The notes below the pieces were generated by a model, which saw only the letters and a program-made list of their open reading frames with translations, made no database searches and had not been told where the DNA came from. The position numbers and the translations under genes are program-made. From contig JBNGIQ010009445.1 of assembly GCA_049999765.1 (NCBI GenBank), positions 234,062 to 263,878 on the forward strand: a stretch of DNA of 29,817 nucleotides. The letters are read 5' to 3'. Below, in pieces: positions 12,221 to 22,343 of this stretch. The DNA comes from Phaeoceros laevis. Taxonomy: Eukaryota > Anthocerotophyta > Anthocerotopsida > Notothyladales. Numbering within the stretch: the stretch's first letter is position 1; every line of letters begins with the position of its first letter.

Positions 12221-12988
12221 CTAAGAATCCTGGAGATGCGTACATTTCCTTGCTCCCAGAAAGCCATGCTCATCCAAGAACTGCACCAGTCTGTTGGCCA
12301 TGGCCTCTGGAGGAACACTCTCCCCGGTGTGAGAGAAATTATCCAACACAATCTCCGGCTTGTCAGGCACTTCATACGGATCGTCTATGCCAGTGAAGCC
12401 CTTGAGCTTGCCAGCCCTGGCCAGCTTGTAAAGCCCCTTGCAATCCCGCCGTTCGCACACCTCCAAGGGGACCTTCATGTAAACCTCAATGAACTCGTCC
12501 CTGCTCACCAAACTCCGAGCAAACTCCCTGTCCTTTTTGTACGGGGAGATGAAGCTCACCAGCGTGATGAGGCCGGCATCAGAGAAGAGCTTGGCCACCT
12601 CTCCCACTCTCCGGATGTTCTCCTCCCGATCGGCTTGAGAGAAGCCGAGATTTTTGCACAAGCCGTGGCGAACGTTGTCCCCGTCCAGAACGTAGCTGAG
12701 CTTCCCCAAGCCGGTGAGGCAGCGCTCCAGCGCACATGCGACCGTGCTCTTTCCAGATCCGCTGAGCCCCGTGAACCAGACGATGCATCCCTTCTGGTTC
12801 AGTATGTGCCTCCGCTGGTCCGGGGTCACACATCCTTGATGCCAAGTGACGTTGGAGCACATTTGTTGTTGCTGCTGCTCTCGCTGCGCCAGTGTGACAA
12901 GTCTCCTCCTCCTCCCAGCCAGGGAGGGAAGCGCCTGGGATGCGGTTGAGAGCTTGCACGAGGGCAGGCCTCTAATGTAGCGCAGCAT
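12221..12988 (-). CDS. APK: Adenylyl-sulfate kinase (APS kinase), 255 aa, intronless
   Basis: APS kinase (EC 2.7.1.25) phosphorylates adenosine 5'-phosphosulfate with ATP to give PAPS, the sulfate donor for sulfotransferases. Motifs in order: Walker [10 protein letters not shown] (74-82), DGDNVRHGL (102-110), [13 protein letters not shown] (123-135), SFISPY (145-150) with the serine-containing APS-kinase signature, and the lid [11 protein letters not shown] (196-206). The core starts near residue 46 (NVTWHQ). The first 45 residues are rich in S, A, R and Q and poor in acidic residues, fitting a plastid transit peptide. C44, C53 and C68 are in the N-terminal area where plant enzymes carry their redox switch, but I cannot assign the disulfide. 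The start is the only ATG before the conserved core that includes a targeting region. The gene has no intron, unlike most plant APK genes as I recall them, so a retrocopy is possible. Confidence 0.95.
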   Translation of the reverse strand: MLRYIRGLPSCKLSTASQALPSLAGRRRRLVTLAQREQQQQQMCSNVTWHQGCVTPDQRRHILNQKGCIVWFTGLSGSGKSTVACALERCLTGLGKLSYVLDGDNVRHGLCKNLGFSQADREENIRRVGEVAKLFSDAGLITLVSFISPYKKDREFARSLVSRDEFIEVYMKVPLEVCERRDCKGLYKLARAGKLKGFTGIDDPYEVPDKPEIVLDNFSHTGESVPPEAMANRLVQFLDEHGFLGARKCTHLQDS

Positions 12989-14434
12989 GTGGAAACGCTT
13001 TCATTCGTGCCACAACTTCACATTCCGCACAGCTCGTCGGAGACCGTTTCCTTCCAGATACCGTACCAACCATCCACCAGAGACGCCAGAGCGATCGGAG
13101 GCAGCAGCAGCAGCACAGCCTCCGGCAACACCTGTAGAGCTAGGCAAGACTACCTCCAGTTCCGGTAAGTACTCAAGACTTCAGCTGGCCATTGCGGCAC
13201 TGGGATCCGGCGGCACAGGCACTGTAGCCCACAGGAAATGACAGGGCATGACACTTTGCCCAGCATGCAAGGCGATTGCGCAGCCTTGCTTCCGGATATA
13301 CCAGCCGCAGAGTAACTCCCATCGAGGGACGGGGGATTGGGACGCGGTGCCGCGAGGGGGAGTATGCGACTGGAGGCAACACCCCGCCAGGTATTTCGAC
13401 CGGCGACTGGGAGCCCCCGTCCAGGAATTTTAGGCGACAACCGGGAGCCCCCTGGAGCAACCGGGCGCCAACCGGGAGCCAACTGGACGTGGGGCCGTGG
13501 CCACCGATGTGACGTGTTGACCATTGTCCCATGTTACAAGAGCGGAGATCTCTGTCTGCGGAATGTCGAGCATTCCATGGGAAACTCAAGAATGGTTGCC
13601 GGCGTACCATAACTGACACGTTGTGAAGGATGGAAGGAAGGATTGACGAGCCGTGAAAGTTCCCTATTCCCACTGCCTGCTCCAGGCCCAGCAGACAGCG
13701 AGTTGACCCAACTGCACGTAGACCGACCAGAAACATGGTGCCTGCATTTCATATTCAGCCTGGATAGGAGTCATAGGACTGAGTCACTACGAGATACCAG
13801 ACAAAAAATAGCGGACATATTTTACAAGGTGGTATTAAATAAATCCGGCTAGTCGCTAGGGAGTAGGGACTGTTTTAGGTGAACCGAAAGAGATAGATGG
13901 ACGTATGAACCGATGGTGAGCGCATCTTCGTATTGACTGAGTGTGCAATCAAGCGGCGGGTGCCGTGAGCTTCTCGCTGACCTCCCAAAGCTCTGCTGCT
14001 ATCTTTTCATCCTTGCTGAGCTTGGTTTTTGACTCATATAAATGTTTAAATGAGCCACCGCATTAAAATGAGCCACCGCATTTAAATGAGCCACCGCATT
14101 TAAATGAGCCACCGCATTCACTTATCACCACAAAAAATACTCTAGCATAAAAAAATTGAGAAGTTAAATGTTTAAATGTTAAATGCTTTAATGTTCTAAA
14201 GGATAATAGTTCTAAGATATCCGAGGCCCAAGGAGGTCTTTTTTGCCGAGGCTGGAGGAGACCCCCTCTCGGTATCAAGGTTAAAGGAGCTCCTTTTCCA
14301 AAATCCTCTACACAAGCAAGCCTCTAAGGTCATTTTCATTATCCTCTCCTTGTGAGCAAGAGAATTCCTAAGGAAGCAGAAAACTGTTATTCTAACAAAG
14401 TAATACCAGCAAGTACCAAAAAGACCACAAGACA
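12989..14434. other. Intergenic DNA upstream of APS kinase
   Basis: The first few hundred bases should be the APS kinase promoter. No conserved protein is visible. Around 13400-13490 the sequence repeats a short GC-rich word (variants of CAACCGGGAGCC) in loose tandem, which gives several overlapping proline/glycine/arginine-rich ORFs that I treat as artefacts. From about 14000 the DNA turns AT-rich and contains the 18-bp tandem repeat listed separately. Confidence 0.5.
14048..14118 (+). repeat. Tandem repeat, four copies of an 18-bp unit
   Basis: Four successive near-identical copies of AAATGAGCCACCGCATTT start at about 14048, 14066, 14084 and 14102. The first copy has TA for TT at its end. 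On the minus strand the array reads as the repeated peptide CGGSFK, explaining a short ORF there (14063-14278). There are no spacers between the units, so this is a minisatellite and not a CRISPR array. Confidence 0.9.
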
Positions 14435-14981
14435 ATGAATATGGAGCATGAGGACTTGAGATCTATTACAACTTCCCAGACAAGAGCTTGCGAATCATGT
14501 ACTGGATCCAAACATCGCAGCCATGAAGCTCTAGACACAAAGTCAGAGAAGGATATTAGGAGCTTGAAGATGTTGTCAAAAAAAGAGCTTCAAGAAAAAA
14601 TGAAAAGAAGTGGTGATGAGCTTAGTGGAAAGGAAAAAGAAGCCATAGCCAAACGTCACTGTTCCCGGGTCACATCCTATGTTTCCGACAAAAGGAGTTC
14701 CTCATGATCTACCAAAAGTCACAGTGGGAAGACCCTTGGGTGGGCATCGTACAAAATCTACGAAGGAGCCCAAACATCCAGAGTTACATCTAGTTGGAAA
14801 AAACAGTCGAAGCAATCCGGATCTCACAAAGCAATTTGAGGCGCAACCTGAGCTCAAGAAGGAGGTTGAGCAACGGCCTGACAAAGAGCGGAAACGACTT
14901 TTCACACTTGATAAGAAAAAAAAAAAAGTGAACCGCAATAGTGTAGCTAGATTGTGTAAAATGGACAAACCAATTATTTGA
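14435..14981 (+). pseudogene. Lysine/glutamate-rich hypothetical ORF, broken by a frameshift
   Basis: Two overlapping plus-strand ORFs, 14435-14707 and 14679-14981, are both rich in K, E, R and S. The first includes SKKELQEKMKRSGDELSGKE, the second KQFEAQPELKKEVEQRPDKE. They overlap by 29 bases in different frames, so a single one-base shift around 14680-14705 would join them into about 180 codons. I found no intron whose phases fit. A run of 12 A (14916-14927) lies near the 3' end. I do not recognise the family. It could be a decayed gene or part of an old transposon, or low-complexity sequence without function. Confidence 0.3.
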
Positions 14982-16687
14982 GCTATAAGAATAGCTCATG
15001 TTAAAATAGAGGGCTGATAGCCTGATAGCATGAAATTTATTTTTTCATGATAGTATTTGTATGTTGCTGTGAAAATTGCTAATTTCTCTGTAAAATTGGT
15101 TAATTATGTGTAAAATTGGTTAAGATCCAATTTTGTCCTTGGAACAAAATACACGTTTCACTTTATTTTTAATTTATCCAAGGTTTGAGACCATTCAATT
15201 CTCTTGCACTTTTTTGAACCTTAGAGATGCACAACAACAATTCGCTGCTTTGTCCTTCGCAGGTTTGCAAGAATTTCCATCCTTTGCTATAATTGAAACT
15301 CGTCTTAAATGCATTGTCTTATTGTAAAATGCGAATGTCCGGGTTAATAGGCCTTGGAACTTTCTCTTAGTTTCAGAAGCAATGACTTGAGTTTGGTGTG
15401 AAAAAAAGCCATACCAAAAGAAAGTTTTGGTACCTGAATTCAACACCGTACTGACATTCACTTATTCACCGTGACCCCCTATTAGAGATAATCAGACGGT
15501 CGCAATTTGGTGAACGATCTCGCAGCTTTGCCCACAACGGCACTTGGGTTTAACCGCCCCCCCCCCCCCCCCGAAGTGCTAGCATTACCCAGCCAGATTG
15601 CTGCCAGAAGCCAGAACTAATGCAGTGGCGACCGAAAGCACTATTATATACACAATGGCACATTTGAAGCAAAGTGGACAACCCTAGCCCAACTCTGCAG
15701 AGTTTTTGACCAACTTTCAACCCTCACGCAACTCCATTGAGAGTCGGATACGACATGTCTAAAAGACTCTGACGGGAAGAGATCTCCTGTTGGATCCAAA
15801 ACGTGGCGTTTTAAGGGCTGTACCCACACATACTGCAGATAGAAGTGTACATACATAGACATATATTAGAGCTTGAGCGATAGTCTAAACCTCACGATGT
15901 CATAGAAGCGGATCTCCAGGCACGAACAAAGTTCACTCTCGGAAGTAATGAAATACTAACCGAGTATGGTCAATGGTCTGGCCCTGTGTGGCTTGGAGAT
16001 AATCCAAAACTAGCGCCAAGGTAACCCTCACGACTTTTGAACTGCAAAAAACCTGCAGACAGATGCAATCCCATCTCAGGGGCAATTGATTCCAGCATAA
16101 CGTTTCCAGCAAAATTAAGCAGCAACTTGCTTGTTCTAGAGTTCTCTCATGATGAGCAACCTGCTTCGATTGTAAGATGGCCACCTCGTTTCCTGCCAGT
16201 CACAAGTGACTTGGACTTCTAATATTTTTTGCAGCTGAGCTTGAATCTGAACAAACAGGGTACGCTCCATCCATCTTATCCGGGGCACTGGTTGTCCTCT
16301 TGTAAAAATGGGATTTGAAGGAGCTAGTATCTAACCTCAGATGAAGCTGCCAGTGGCCTTCATCCCCTGCAGCAGACCCCAGAAGCACCCGGAGGCGCTT
16401 GAAAAGCTTGCTCCTTATCATCATAGGTCAAGATCAGCTCGAATAGAGCCGAACGCCAATCAAATCTTCTCAGCCCTGAGTTTCATTGAAGTCTATACCC
16501 ATCTGGCAATGAACTCTGTTGCACCTTGCATTAACAACCCTGTACTCAAGGGGCAAGTAAGGGGAAGACTGTTTCTCTTTCCAGGTAAGAGAGTTGTCGG
16601 GGTAGATTCCGACTTCCTTCAATAGTTTTGAACACTTAAGATCCAGACTTGCTTATGAAACTCAACTTCTCATGAGCATCATGGTTG
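14982..16687. other. Intergenic DNA with a poly-C tract
   Basis: The part up to about 15480 is AT-rich with a repeated GTAAAATTGGTTAA word at 15091-15122 and no gene. A run of 16 C lies at 15557-15572. Between 15930 and 16430 the minus strand has several short open stretches (for example an ORF of about 55 codons ending at 15970), but I could not join them with matching phases or recognise a family. The part next to 16688 should be the 3' UTR of the J-domain gene. Confidence 0.45.
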
Positions 16688-17788
16688 TCATCGATCATAC
16701 CCTACTTGCAACGGCTGCGATGCCCTGTCATGAAAAGATCACATCTCATGTACGATAACAATTTTCCACGTGCTCTTAATAGTCCAAACCGCTACGATAG
16801 TATGAAATAACCAGCAAGAGTTGCATAACAGCAGCCCCATGGCAAAGAAGCACATACCACTTCGGAATATCGCTCATCCCCAGTCCATTGCAAGTTAATA
16901 TCAATCCTTTGAAGCGATTCAGATATTCCTGCCGTACATGTGAAGCCATAATCAGCAGAGGTGGATCATATGTCAACAGTTTGCAGACACAGCTACCATC
17001 TAAAAGATCAGAGACGTCAGCTTGAAAAAACGAAGACAGATCACACAGAACTGATGTATACAGCAACATGCTGAATCATACGTACAAAAACCGAAATTCT
17101 AGGTACATTTCTACACCAAGCGGTATGCAGGATCAAAGAGTATGACATTACAATAATACTATACTCTTTCAGGTCAAATTCTCCCCGAAAATCGTAGTCC
17201 TGACGTTTGACTGGGTCACTCAACACTGCAAATCCGGAAGACAACAAAGGATAATAAGAACTGGTGCATGAGAGTCAAATTCTAATATAGAAACTCCGAC
17301 TTTTTCCTAGCCGGCTGCCCTTCATCCCAAGCTGCCCATCTAAGGCCCTACCCTCATGTCTCTGCAAACAGTTCGGGGTAGCGAACAGAGAAGAAAGACT
17401 TGCAGCCAGGTTGTTAGAAAAGGTTGATGGTTTGCCTGTGGACACCCCTGCTCCAGCACAATGCCATTGACAGCATAGAGAATCAACCAACCTTTGTATG
17501 CCTCGTTGATCTCCTGGAATTTCAAGGTAGCAGCATTGTCCCCGTTGTGCTTGTCCGGATGCCACTTCTGCGAGACAATTGAAACAGGAGAGCTTGTAGT
17601 CTCCCAACACTTTATTCTGAAATTCAGCTTGGCCCAGCATATACCAGGAGGTTACGCGCAGGAGACCAGCATACCAGAGCGAGGCGTAAATAGCTGTTCC
17701 GAATAACCTCCTCACTGGCATCATATTCTACTCCCAGAACCTTGTAGAAATCCTGGAACGTTTGCTGGCAGTTGCCGACTTGCACCAT
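16688..17788 (-). CDS. Small J-domain (DnaJ-like) protein, 5 exons, 123 aa
   Basis: Exons: 17675-17788, 17492-17567, 17152-17225, 16858-16928, 16688-16724; 372 nt, GT/AG at every junction and phases close on a TGA. The J domain spans about residues 12-77: [15 protein letters not shown], then [17 protein letters not shown] with HPD at 41-43, then [22 protein letters not shown]. It is followed by the tail [18 protein letters not shown] and a short C-terminus [12 protein letters not shown]. This tail is characteristic of a small plant J-protein family of about 120 aa (I recall Arabidopsis At2g33735 as a member). J domains stimulate Hsp70 ATPase activity through HPD. There is no signal peptide, transmembrane segment, G/F region or zinc finger, so it is a minimal, probably cytosolic or nuclear co-chaperone. 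The client is unknown. It is divergently arranged with the PPR gene. Confidence 0.88.
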
Positions 17789-18259
17789 CGCTTTCACACA
17801 GCGCTGACGGTGACGAGGGTCGCACCTCTTCGGCTGATCATCTGTGCAGGATTCGGGCAGATAATATCCTCCAGTTGCATTATCCTAGCTGCTCACCATC
17901 CATAACAGCAGACGTGCACGACCCGCTTCACAATTGTAGAGTCCCGAGCGGCACAATGACCATAGGCGATGAAAGGTTGCTGCTTTAGGAGGACGAGCCA
18001 CAAGGCAAAACAATCGTGCGAGTGACAAGGAGAAGATAAGATCTAGCAGACCGCTCCAGTTGATAACCTGAACCCTAAGACCTGGAACCAGCGTAGTTCA
18101 CATGGACACGATACGTCCGCAGGGGAGGACCGTCACGCTACTGCATTGCAGCCAACGTAGTCACTCTGTTCTCAAATACGCGTGGGTTGGTTCGCCTGGC
18201 TGACTTGATGGCTACCAAGCCATTCGGTGTCGGATTTCGCGGTTCCTGACTTGGGCAGT
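17789..18259. promoter_or_regulatory. Divergent intergenic region between J-protein and PPR genes
   Basis: These 471 bp separate the start codons of two divergently oriented genes, so both promoters and 5' leaders must lie here or overlap. I see no clear TATA box. A short upstream ORF on the plus strand at 18208-18249 is listed separately. Confidence 0.5.
18208..18249 (+). promoter_or_regulatory. Upstream ORF (13 codons) before the PPR gene
   Basis: ATGGCTACC... encodes MATKPFGVGFRGS and stops at TGA 18247-18249, ten bases before the main ATG at 18260 and in another frame. If it lies in the transcript leader it could reduce initiation at the main ATG. Transcription start is unknown. Confidence 0.3.
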
Positions 18260-20848
18260 ATGCGGACCATTCAACAACGAAGTTCTGCGCTCTACAACAT
18301 GCCTGAAATGGTACTGAAGCAACGGCTGCCGATAACTTGCGGATGTGTGTCCACCAGCTGCCCGCCAGTCAAACTGGGTGGCCTAGGGTCATGCGCAACT
18401 CCATCGGGAGGGAAGCATACAATTGCAGGCACTGCTCAGAAAGAGAGACATGAGCTCTTATGGCAAGACTTTTTTGTAGATCCCAGGCAGTGGTCCGACG
18501 TCAGGCAGGATAAGGCGAGCTCCCGCCATCCCGACTTCCGCCACAGAAGGTCCAAGAAGGTCCTGTGGCTAGACAGCAAATACAAGCCCTCTTGGGTGGA
18601 TTCGCAGCTAGCTCTGTGGGAGGACCAACTGGCAGGTGGGAGTAGGGGCTTTCCCGGATCGGCGTCTACCTCCACTTCGGAGAATGAGACTAGCAGTTGC
18701 AGCATGGAGAAACTAGTGAAAGGCAGAGGAAAGTGGAGAAGACTATGTGAGGAGGGCCAGCTACCCAAGGCTATCGAAGCATTGGACCTGATGCTGCGGG
18801 AAGAGTCTGATGTTGACACCTCTCTCTTGTACATTTTCCTTAAAAGGTGCATTGCAAAGAAGGATTTGGCTCTGGGCAGGCGTATTCATGCTCTTACACT
18901 TAAAACAGGATACGCTTCAAATCCGTTTTTGGCCAACCACTTTATCCGCATGTATGCAGCGCATGGGAGGTTGGTGGAAGCAACACAGGCCTTCACCAAG
19001 GTAGCTTCACCAGATACGTACATGTGGGCCTCTATCATTGCTGCCCATTCTGAACACGGAGAGTTCACGCAGGCATTGAAACTCTATCGGGAGATGCGAG
19101 AGTCCACTCTGGAGCCGAACAATTATGTATTTGTAGCAATCCTGAAGGCTTGTGCTACTGCAACCAGTCTGCCTTCCGGCAAGGAAGTCCATGCCGATTT
19201 CCTGGTTAGTAAGGTTGATCCTGATGACGTTTTTGTTGGCAACTGCCTTGTGAGCATGTATGCAAAGTGTGGGAGCTTAGGGGATGCTCGGGAAGTGTTT
19301 GACAGGCTACCCACGAGAAATGTGGTGACGTGGAATGCCATGATCACAGGGTATGCGCAGCACGGACTGGGTGAAGAAGCCCTAAGACTGTATGCTAGAA
19401 TGCAAGAGGAGGGCATCATCTCAGCAGATGTTGTGACATTCACCTGCCTCATCAAGGCATGCGGCAGAGTTGGAGCTTTGCATGAAGGCAAGCTGCTCCA
19501 TTCACAGATTCAGCAAAGAGGACTGGGAACTGAGGTGGTGATTGGCACGAGCCTGGTGGACATGTATGGGAAATGTGGGAGCTTAGAGGATGCTCGAGCA
19601 GTGTTTGACAGCTTGGGAGCAAGAGATGCAGTGGCATGGACTGCCATGATCGCAGGCTATGCTCAGCATGGACTGGGTCAGGAAGCTCTCACTCTCTATG
19701 CGCAGATGCAGCAAGATGGCATGAGTCCGGCCGATCCTGCGGCATTTATGTGCCTCCTGCAAGCCTGTGGCACCGCCGGAGCTTTGCATCATGGGCAGCA
19801 GCTCCATGCCCAGATTCAGGGCCGAGGGCTGGAAACCGATGTGGCTGTGGGAAGCTCTGTGGTGGACATGTATGCAAAATGTGGCAGGCTGGATGAAGCA
19901 CGCAAGGTGTTTGACAGGTTGCCAGACAGGAACACAGTGACATGGACAGCTCTGCTGAATGGCTACGCCCAGCACAGCGACAGCCATATGGCAATGCAGT
20001 GCTTCCAAGAAATGCTGCAACAAGGCGTGAAGCCTGACAGCACCACATACATCTGCCTCCTTGTGGCATGCTGCCACGGGGGCAAGGTCCACGAGGGCCA
20101 GATGTACATGAAGATGATGGTGGAGGAGCACGGCCTGTCTCCCACAGCCCATCACTACACCTGCATGGTGGACCTCCTTGCCCGGTCAGGCAGGCTACAG
20201 GAGGCTGAGAACCTGCTCAGGACTCCAGTTCTGGAGAAGGAAGCTGCTGGCTGGAACTCGCTGCTGGCTGCTTGCAAGAGCCATGGCGACGTCGAGTGCG
20301 GACGACGATGCTTCGAGCATCTCATCACACTGGATCCTGAGAGTGCAGCTGCATACGTCCTCTTGGGCAACATCTATGCCAATGCTGGCAGGTGGAAAGA
20401 CGTGGACAGGATAGAGAGCTTGAGAAAGTCGGCCGGCGCATGGAAGAAGGCCGCTAGGGCATGCATCGAAGTGCAGGACAAGGTGCACGAGTTCACAGTG
20501 GGAGAAGAGAGGGGTGACGTCTCCTCCAAGCTGAGAAGCATGGGTTCCAGAGCTAAAAGCGAAGGAGGCCATGTCCCACACACGGAGCTGGTGCTCAAGG
20601 CTGTGACCGATGGCAAAAAGGAGGATGCATTGTGTGGGCACGCCGAGAAACTGGCACTAGCCTACGGCCTCCTCAACACCCCGGATGGCACAACCTTGCT
20701 GGTTACCAAGAACCTCAGGATGTGCAACGACTGCCACAGCAGCACCAAGGTGGTGTCGAGGCTGGAGAGGAGAGAGATCGTGGTTCGAGACGCACACCGT
20801 GTGCATCGTTTTGTAGATGGGCATTGCACTTGTGGCGATCGGCACTGA
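18260..20848 (+). CDS. PLS-class PPR protein with divergent DYW domain ending in DRH, 862 aa
   Basis: PLS-type PPR proteins with a DYW domain bind organelle RNAs and edit single bases. The open frame begins after TGA at 18206 and its first ATG is 18260; the GTG at 18227 is not a plausible start. Residues 1 to about 190 are a poorly conserved leader that may carry targeting. The PLS array then runs to about residue 680, with MYAKCG, MYGKCG, WNAMITGYAQHG, WTAMIAGYAQHG and HYTCMVDLLARSGRL. E motifs follow (WNSLLAACKSHGDVECG, YVLLGNIYANAGRW). The deaminase signature is HAE (794-796), CNDC (822-825) and HCTC (855-858). Unusual: the last three residues are DRH, the PG box before IEVQDKVHEF is missing (KKAARAC), and HSE is HAE. 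Canonical DYW domains convert C to U; variants of this sort in hornworts, ferns and lycophytes are linked with U-to-C editing (recalled knowledge). Intronless, as usual. Confidence 0.95.
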   Translation: MRTIQQRSSALYNMPEMVLKQRLPITCGCVSTSCPPVKLGGLGSCATPSGGKHTIAGTAQKERHELLWQDFFVDPRQWSDVRQDKASSRHPDFRHRRSKKVLWLDSKYKPSWVDSQLALWEDQLAGGSRGFPGSASTSTSENETSSCSMEKLVKGRGKWRRLCEEGQLPKAIEALDLMLREESDVDTSLLYIFLKRCIAKKDLALGRRIHALTLKTGYASNPFLANHFIRMYAAHGRLVEATQAFTKVASPDTYMWASIIAAHSEHGEFTQALKLYREMRESTLEPNNYVFVAILKACATATSLPSGKEVHADFLVSKVDPDDVFVGNCLVSMYAKCGSLGDAREVFDRLPTRNVVTWNAMITGYAQHGLGEEALRLYARMQEEGIISADVVTFTCLIKACGRVGALHEGKLLHSQIQQRGLGTEVVIGTSLVDMYGKCGSLEDARAVFDSLGARDAVAWTAMIAGYAQHGLGQEALTLYAQMQQDGMSPADPAAFMCLLQACGTAGALHHGQQLHAQIQGRGLETDVAVGSSVVDMYAKCGRLDEARKVFDRLPDRNTVTWTALLNGYAQHSDSHMAMQCFQEMLQQGVKPDSTTYICLLVACCHGGKVHEGQMYMKMMVEEHGLSPTAHHYTCMVDLLARSGRLQEAENLLRTPVLEKEAAGWNSLLAACKSHGDVECGRRCFEHLITLDPESAAAYVLLGNIYANAGRWKDVDRIESLRKSAGAWKKAARACIEVQDKVHEFTVGEERGDVSSKLRSMGSRAKSEGGHVPHTELVLKAVTDGKKEDALCGHAEKLALAYGLLNTPDGTTLLVTKNLRMCNDCHSSTKVVSRLERREIVVRDAHRVHRFVDGHCTCGDRH

Positions 20849-21191
20849 CCAGCACACAAGTGACGAAAAGAGAAACTAGTGATCAAAATAGTCATTCCAA
20901 TCGTAGCACCACCAGTTTTGTCCTTCAAAAGCTCGAACTTTGAAGTACCATGCTTAGCAACTTCCCTATGTGGCAAATTTAACGAAGATGCGGCCTTGGG
21001 GCAGATGAGGGCTTCGATGATTCTTCAGTGGGAAGCTCTTGCTTCGTGCATGTGGGAAGCTCGAGAGTGGGAAGATCGAGATTGAGGAACCAATATCAAG
21101 ATGGAGGCAAAACTTCCCTCATGTTATAATTGGGAGTTGGCCACAAATCCCTTGGGATTCTTTGTGTTTATTGCAAACTAATACCTGCATA

Positions 21192-21300
21192 GAGCTACCT
21201 GAACCAGTAACAATGCCAGCAGCAGCAGCAGCCTCATCAAGGCCTCCTCCGCTGCAACCAGCAGCACCAGTTGTGCCAACAAGTAGAGTGGCCAGAGTCA
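21192..21300 (+). repeat. Dispersed repeat, copy 1
   Basis: About 110 bp starting GAGCTACCTGAACCAGTAAC and ending GTGGCCAGAGTCA are nearly identical to 25508-25619. Differences are a few substitutions and small indels in the AGC and TCC microsatellite parts. The two copies are in the same orientation and flank the receptor kinase gene. Confidence 0.9.
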
Positions 21301-21316
21301 CAAACGCTCCTATGGC

Positions 21317-21420
21317 ACATCTCTGCTGGTAACGTAACGAAAAACCTGCGGATGTGCAAAGACTCCAAGGGTGGAAAAGAGGGACATCGTGGGAAGGGAT
21401 GCAAACCGTGTGCACATGGA
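21317..21420 (+). pseudogene. Decayed DYW-domain fragment
   Basis: The sequence aligns by eye with 20688-20810 at the 3' end of the PPR gene. Shared landmarks are CTGGT...AC-AA-AACCT, GATGTGCAA-GACT and the final ACCGTGTGCA. The plus frame still reads TKNLRMCKDS, matching TKNLRMCNDC in the intact gene, but the second cysteine region and the C-terminus are lost. It lies about 470 bp downstream of the PPR stop and is probably a leftover of a local PPR-DYW duplication. Confidence 0.75.
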
Positions 21421-21645
21421 ACTATAGCAAACCTTGAAGACATATGTGGCGAAAAAATTGGGCAGGTTTGCTTTTCTTCACAGCTCGGTCTCAAGAGCTG
21501 TGATGGGTTCCAGTGAGACCGGGACCCTTAATGATTCTGGGCCCTTGAGGCAGCTAAAAGCTCGATACATATGCTGCCCAAGATTGATGTTTGCAAATGC
21601 ATGAAAGGGCTTGCAACGGGCCAAGCTTACTGGGCTTTCTTTACT

Positions 21646-21686
21646 GTCTGATTTAAGCTGCTTTTTGTCTGATTTAAGCTGCTTTT
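21646..21686 (+). repeat. Tandem duplication of a 21-bp unit
   Basis: GTCTGATTTAAGCTGCTTTT occurs twice in succession, at 21646 and 21667, with one extra T between the copies. It has no obvious function. Confidence 0.9.
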
Positions 21687-22343
21687 CCTCAGTTGGCAAT
21701 CACTCCATTGCATCTCAGAACTAGACTCAAGTTTCGTGTTGCTTCGTCCTTGGTCACATTTCCTTTCTTGGAAGTAGAAACATGTTTGACAGATTATTTG
21801 TGAAAAGAAGACGTGACCAGGACATGTTTTCTCAAACCTGAAAGCCCCCGATTGTTTCGAGCAGGAACACTGAACTGTCATTCACGAACTTGAAATTGGA
21901 TTCATGAACACTGCCAACTGAGCAGCTGATCTGCTGGAGGTATGTCCATGGGTTGCTTTTTGCGCTGGGGTTTTGTTGTGCTTCAAGAAAGAGAGAAGCC
22001 TGGCCGGAGCTCGATCAAACATAAGCAGGAAGTACATACATTCTTTTTTTTTGGGCAATTTTTTTGGGGGGAAGTACATAATTCTTACTAGGGGATTGGG
22101 AAGCAGAACTGTGGGCCTTTCTATGTCGAGTAGTAGTACAGGGTGCCTTCACTCTTTTCAATAATAACCAGGAGGACAGCTCGAGGGGATCAGTATGTCC
22201 CTCCTTCCAAAAAATTAGGGCTGACATCCAGCCATCCATGCTACTTTGAAAGGTGAATTTTTTGCCGGCACTTGCAAGAAGGATGTCTGCAGGCAAAAGA
22301 TTTTGCAGATGCAGGTTCGGATTTCCTCCTCGCAATGGATTGC

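Larger units (their letters stand above)
20849..22343. other. Intergenic DNA with PPR relic and repeats
   Basis: No intact gene is visible. The stretch contains one copy of a dispersed repeat (21192-21300), a decayed DYW fragment (21317-21420) and a tandem duplication (21646-21686), each listed separately. Homopolymer-rich DNA at 22042-22075 (T8, T7, G6) is flanked by the word AGTACATA on both sides. The end next to 22344 should be the 3' UTR of the receptor kinase gene. Confidence 0.5.

Noticed and set aside
12236-12949. 237-codon plus-strand ORF
   Set aside because: It is exactly antisense to the APS kinase coding region and has no motif of its own; the conserved gene is on the minus strand.
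14048-14118. CRISPR-like repeat array
   Set aside because: Units are contiguous without unique spacers and the genome is eukaryotic, so it is a minisatellite.
15930-16430. Additional minus-strand gene after the J-domain gene
   Set aside because: Short open stretches exist, but splice phases could not be made to agree and no family is recognisable.
18227-18259. Start of the PPR protein at 18227
   Set aside because: The codon at 18227 is GTG. The first in-frame ATG after the upstream TGA (18206) is at 18260, so I used that.
19583-20155. 190-codon minus-strand ORF inside the PPR gene
   Set aside because: Antisense shadow of PPR repeats; similar shadows occur opposite each repeat.
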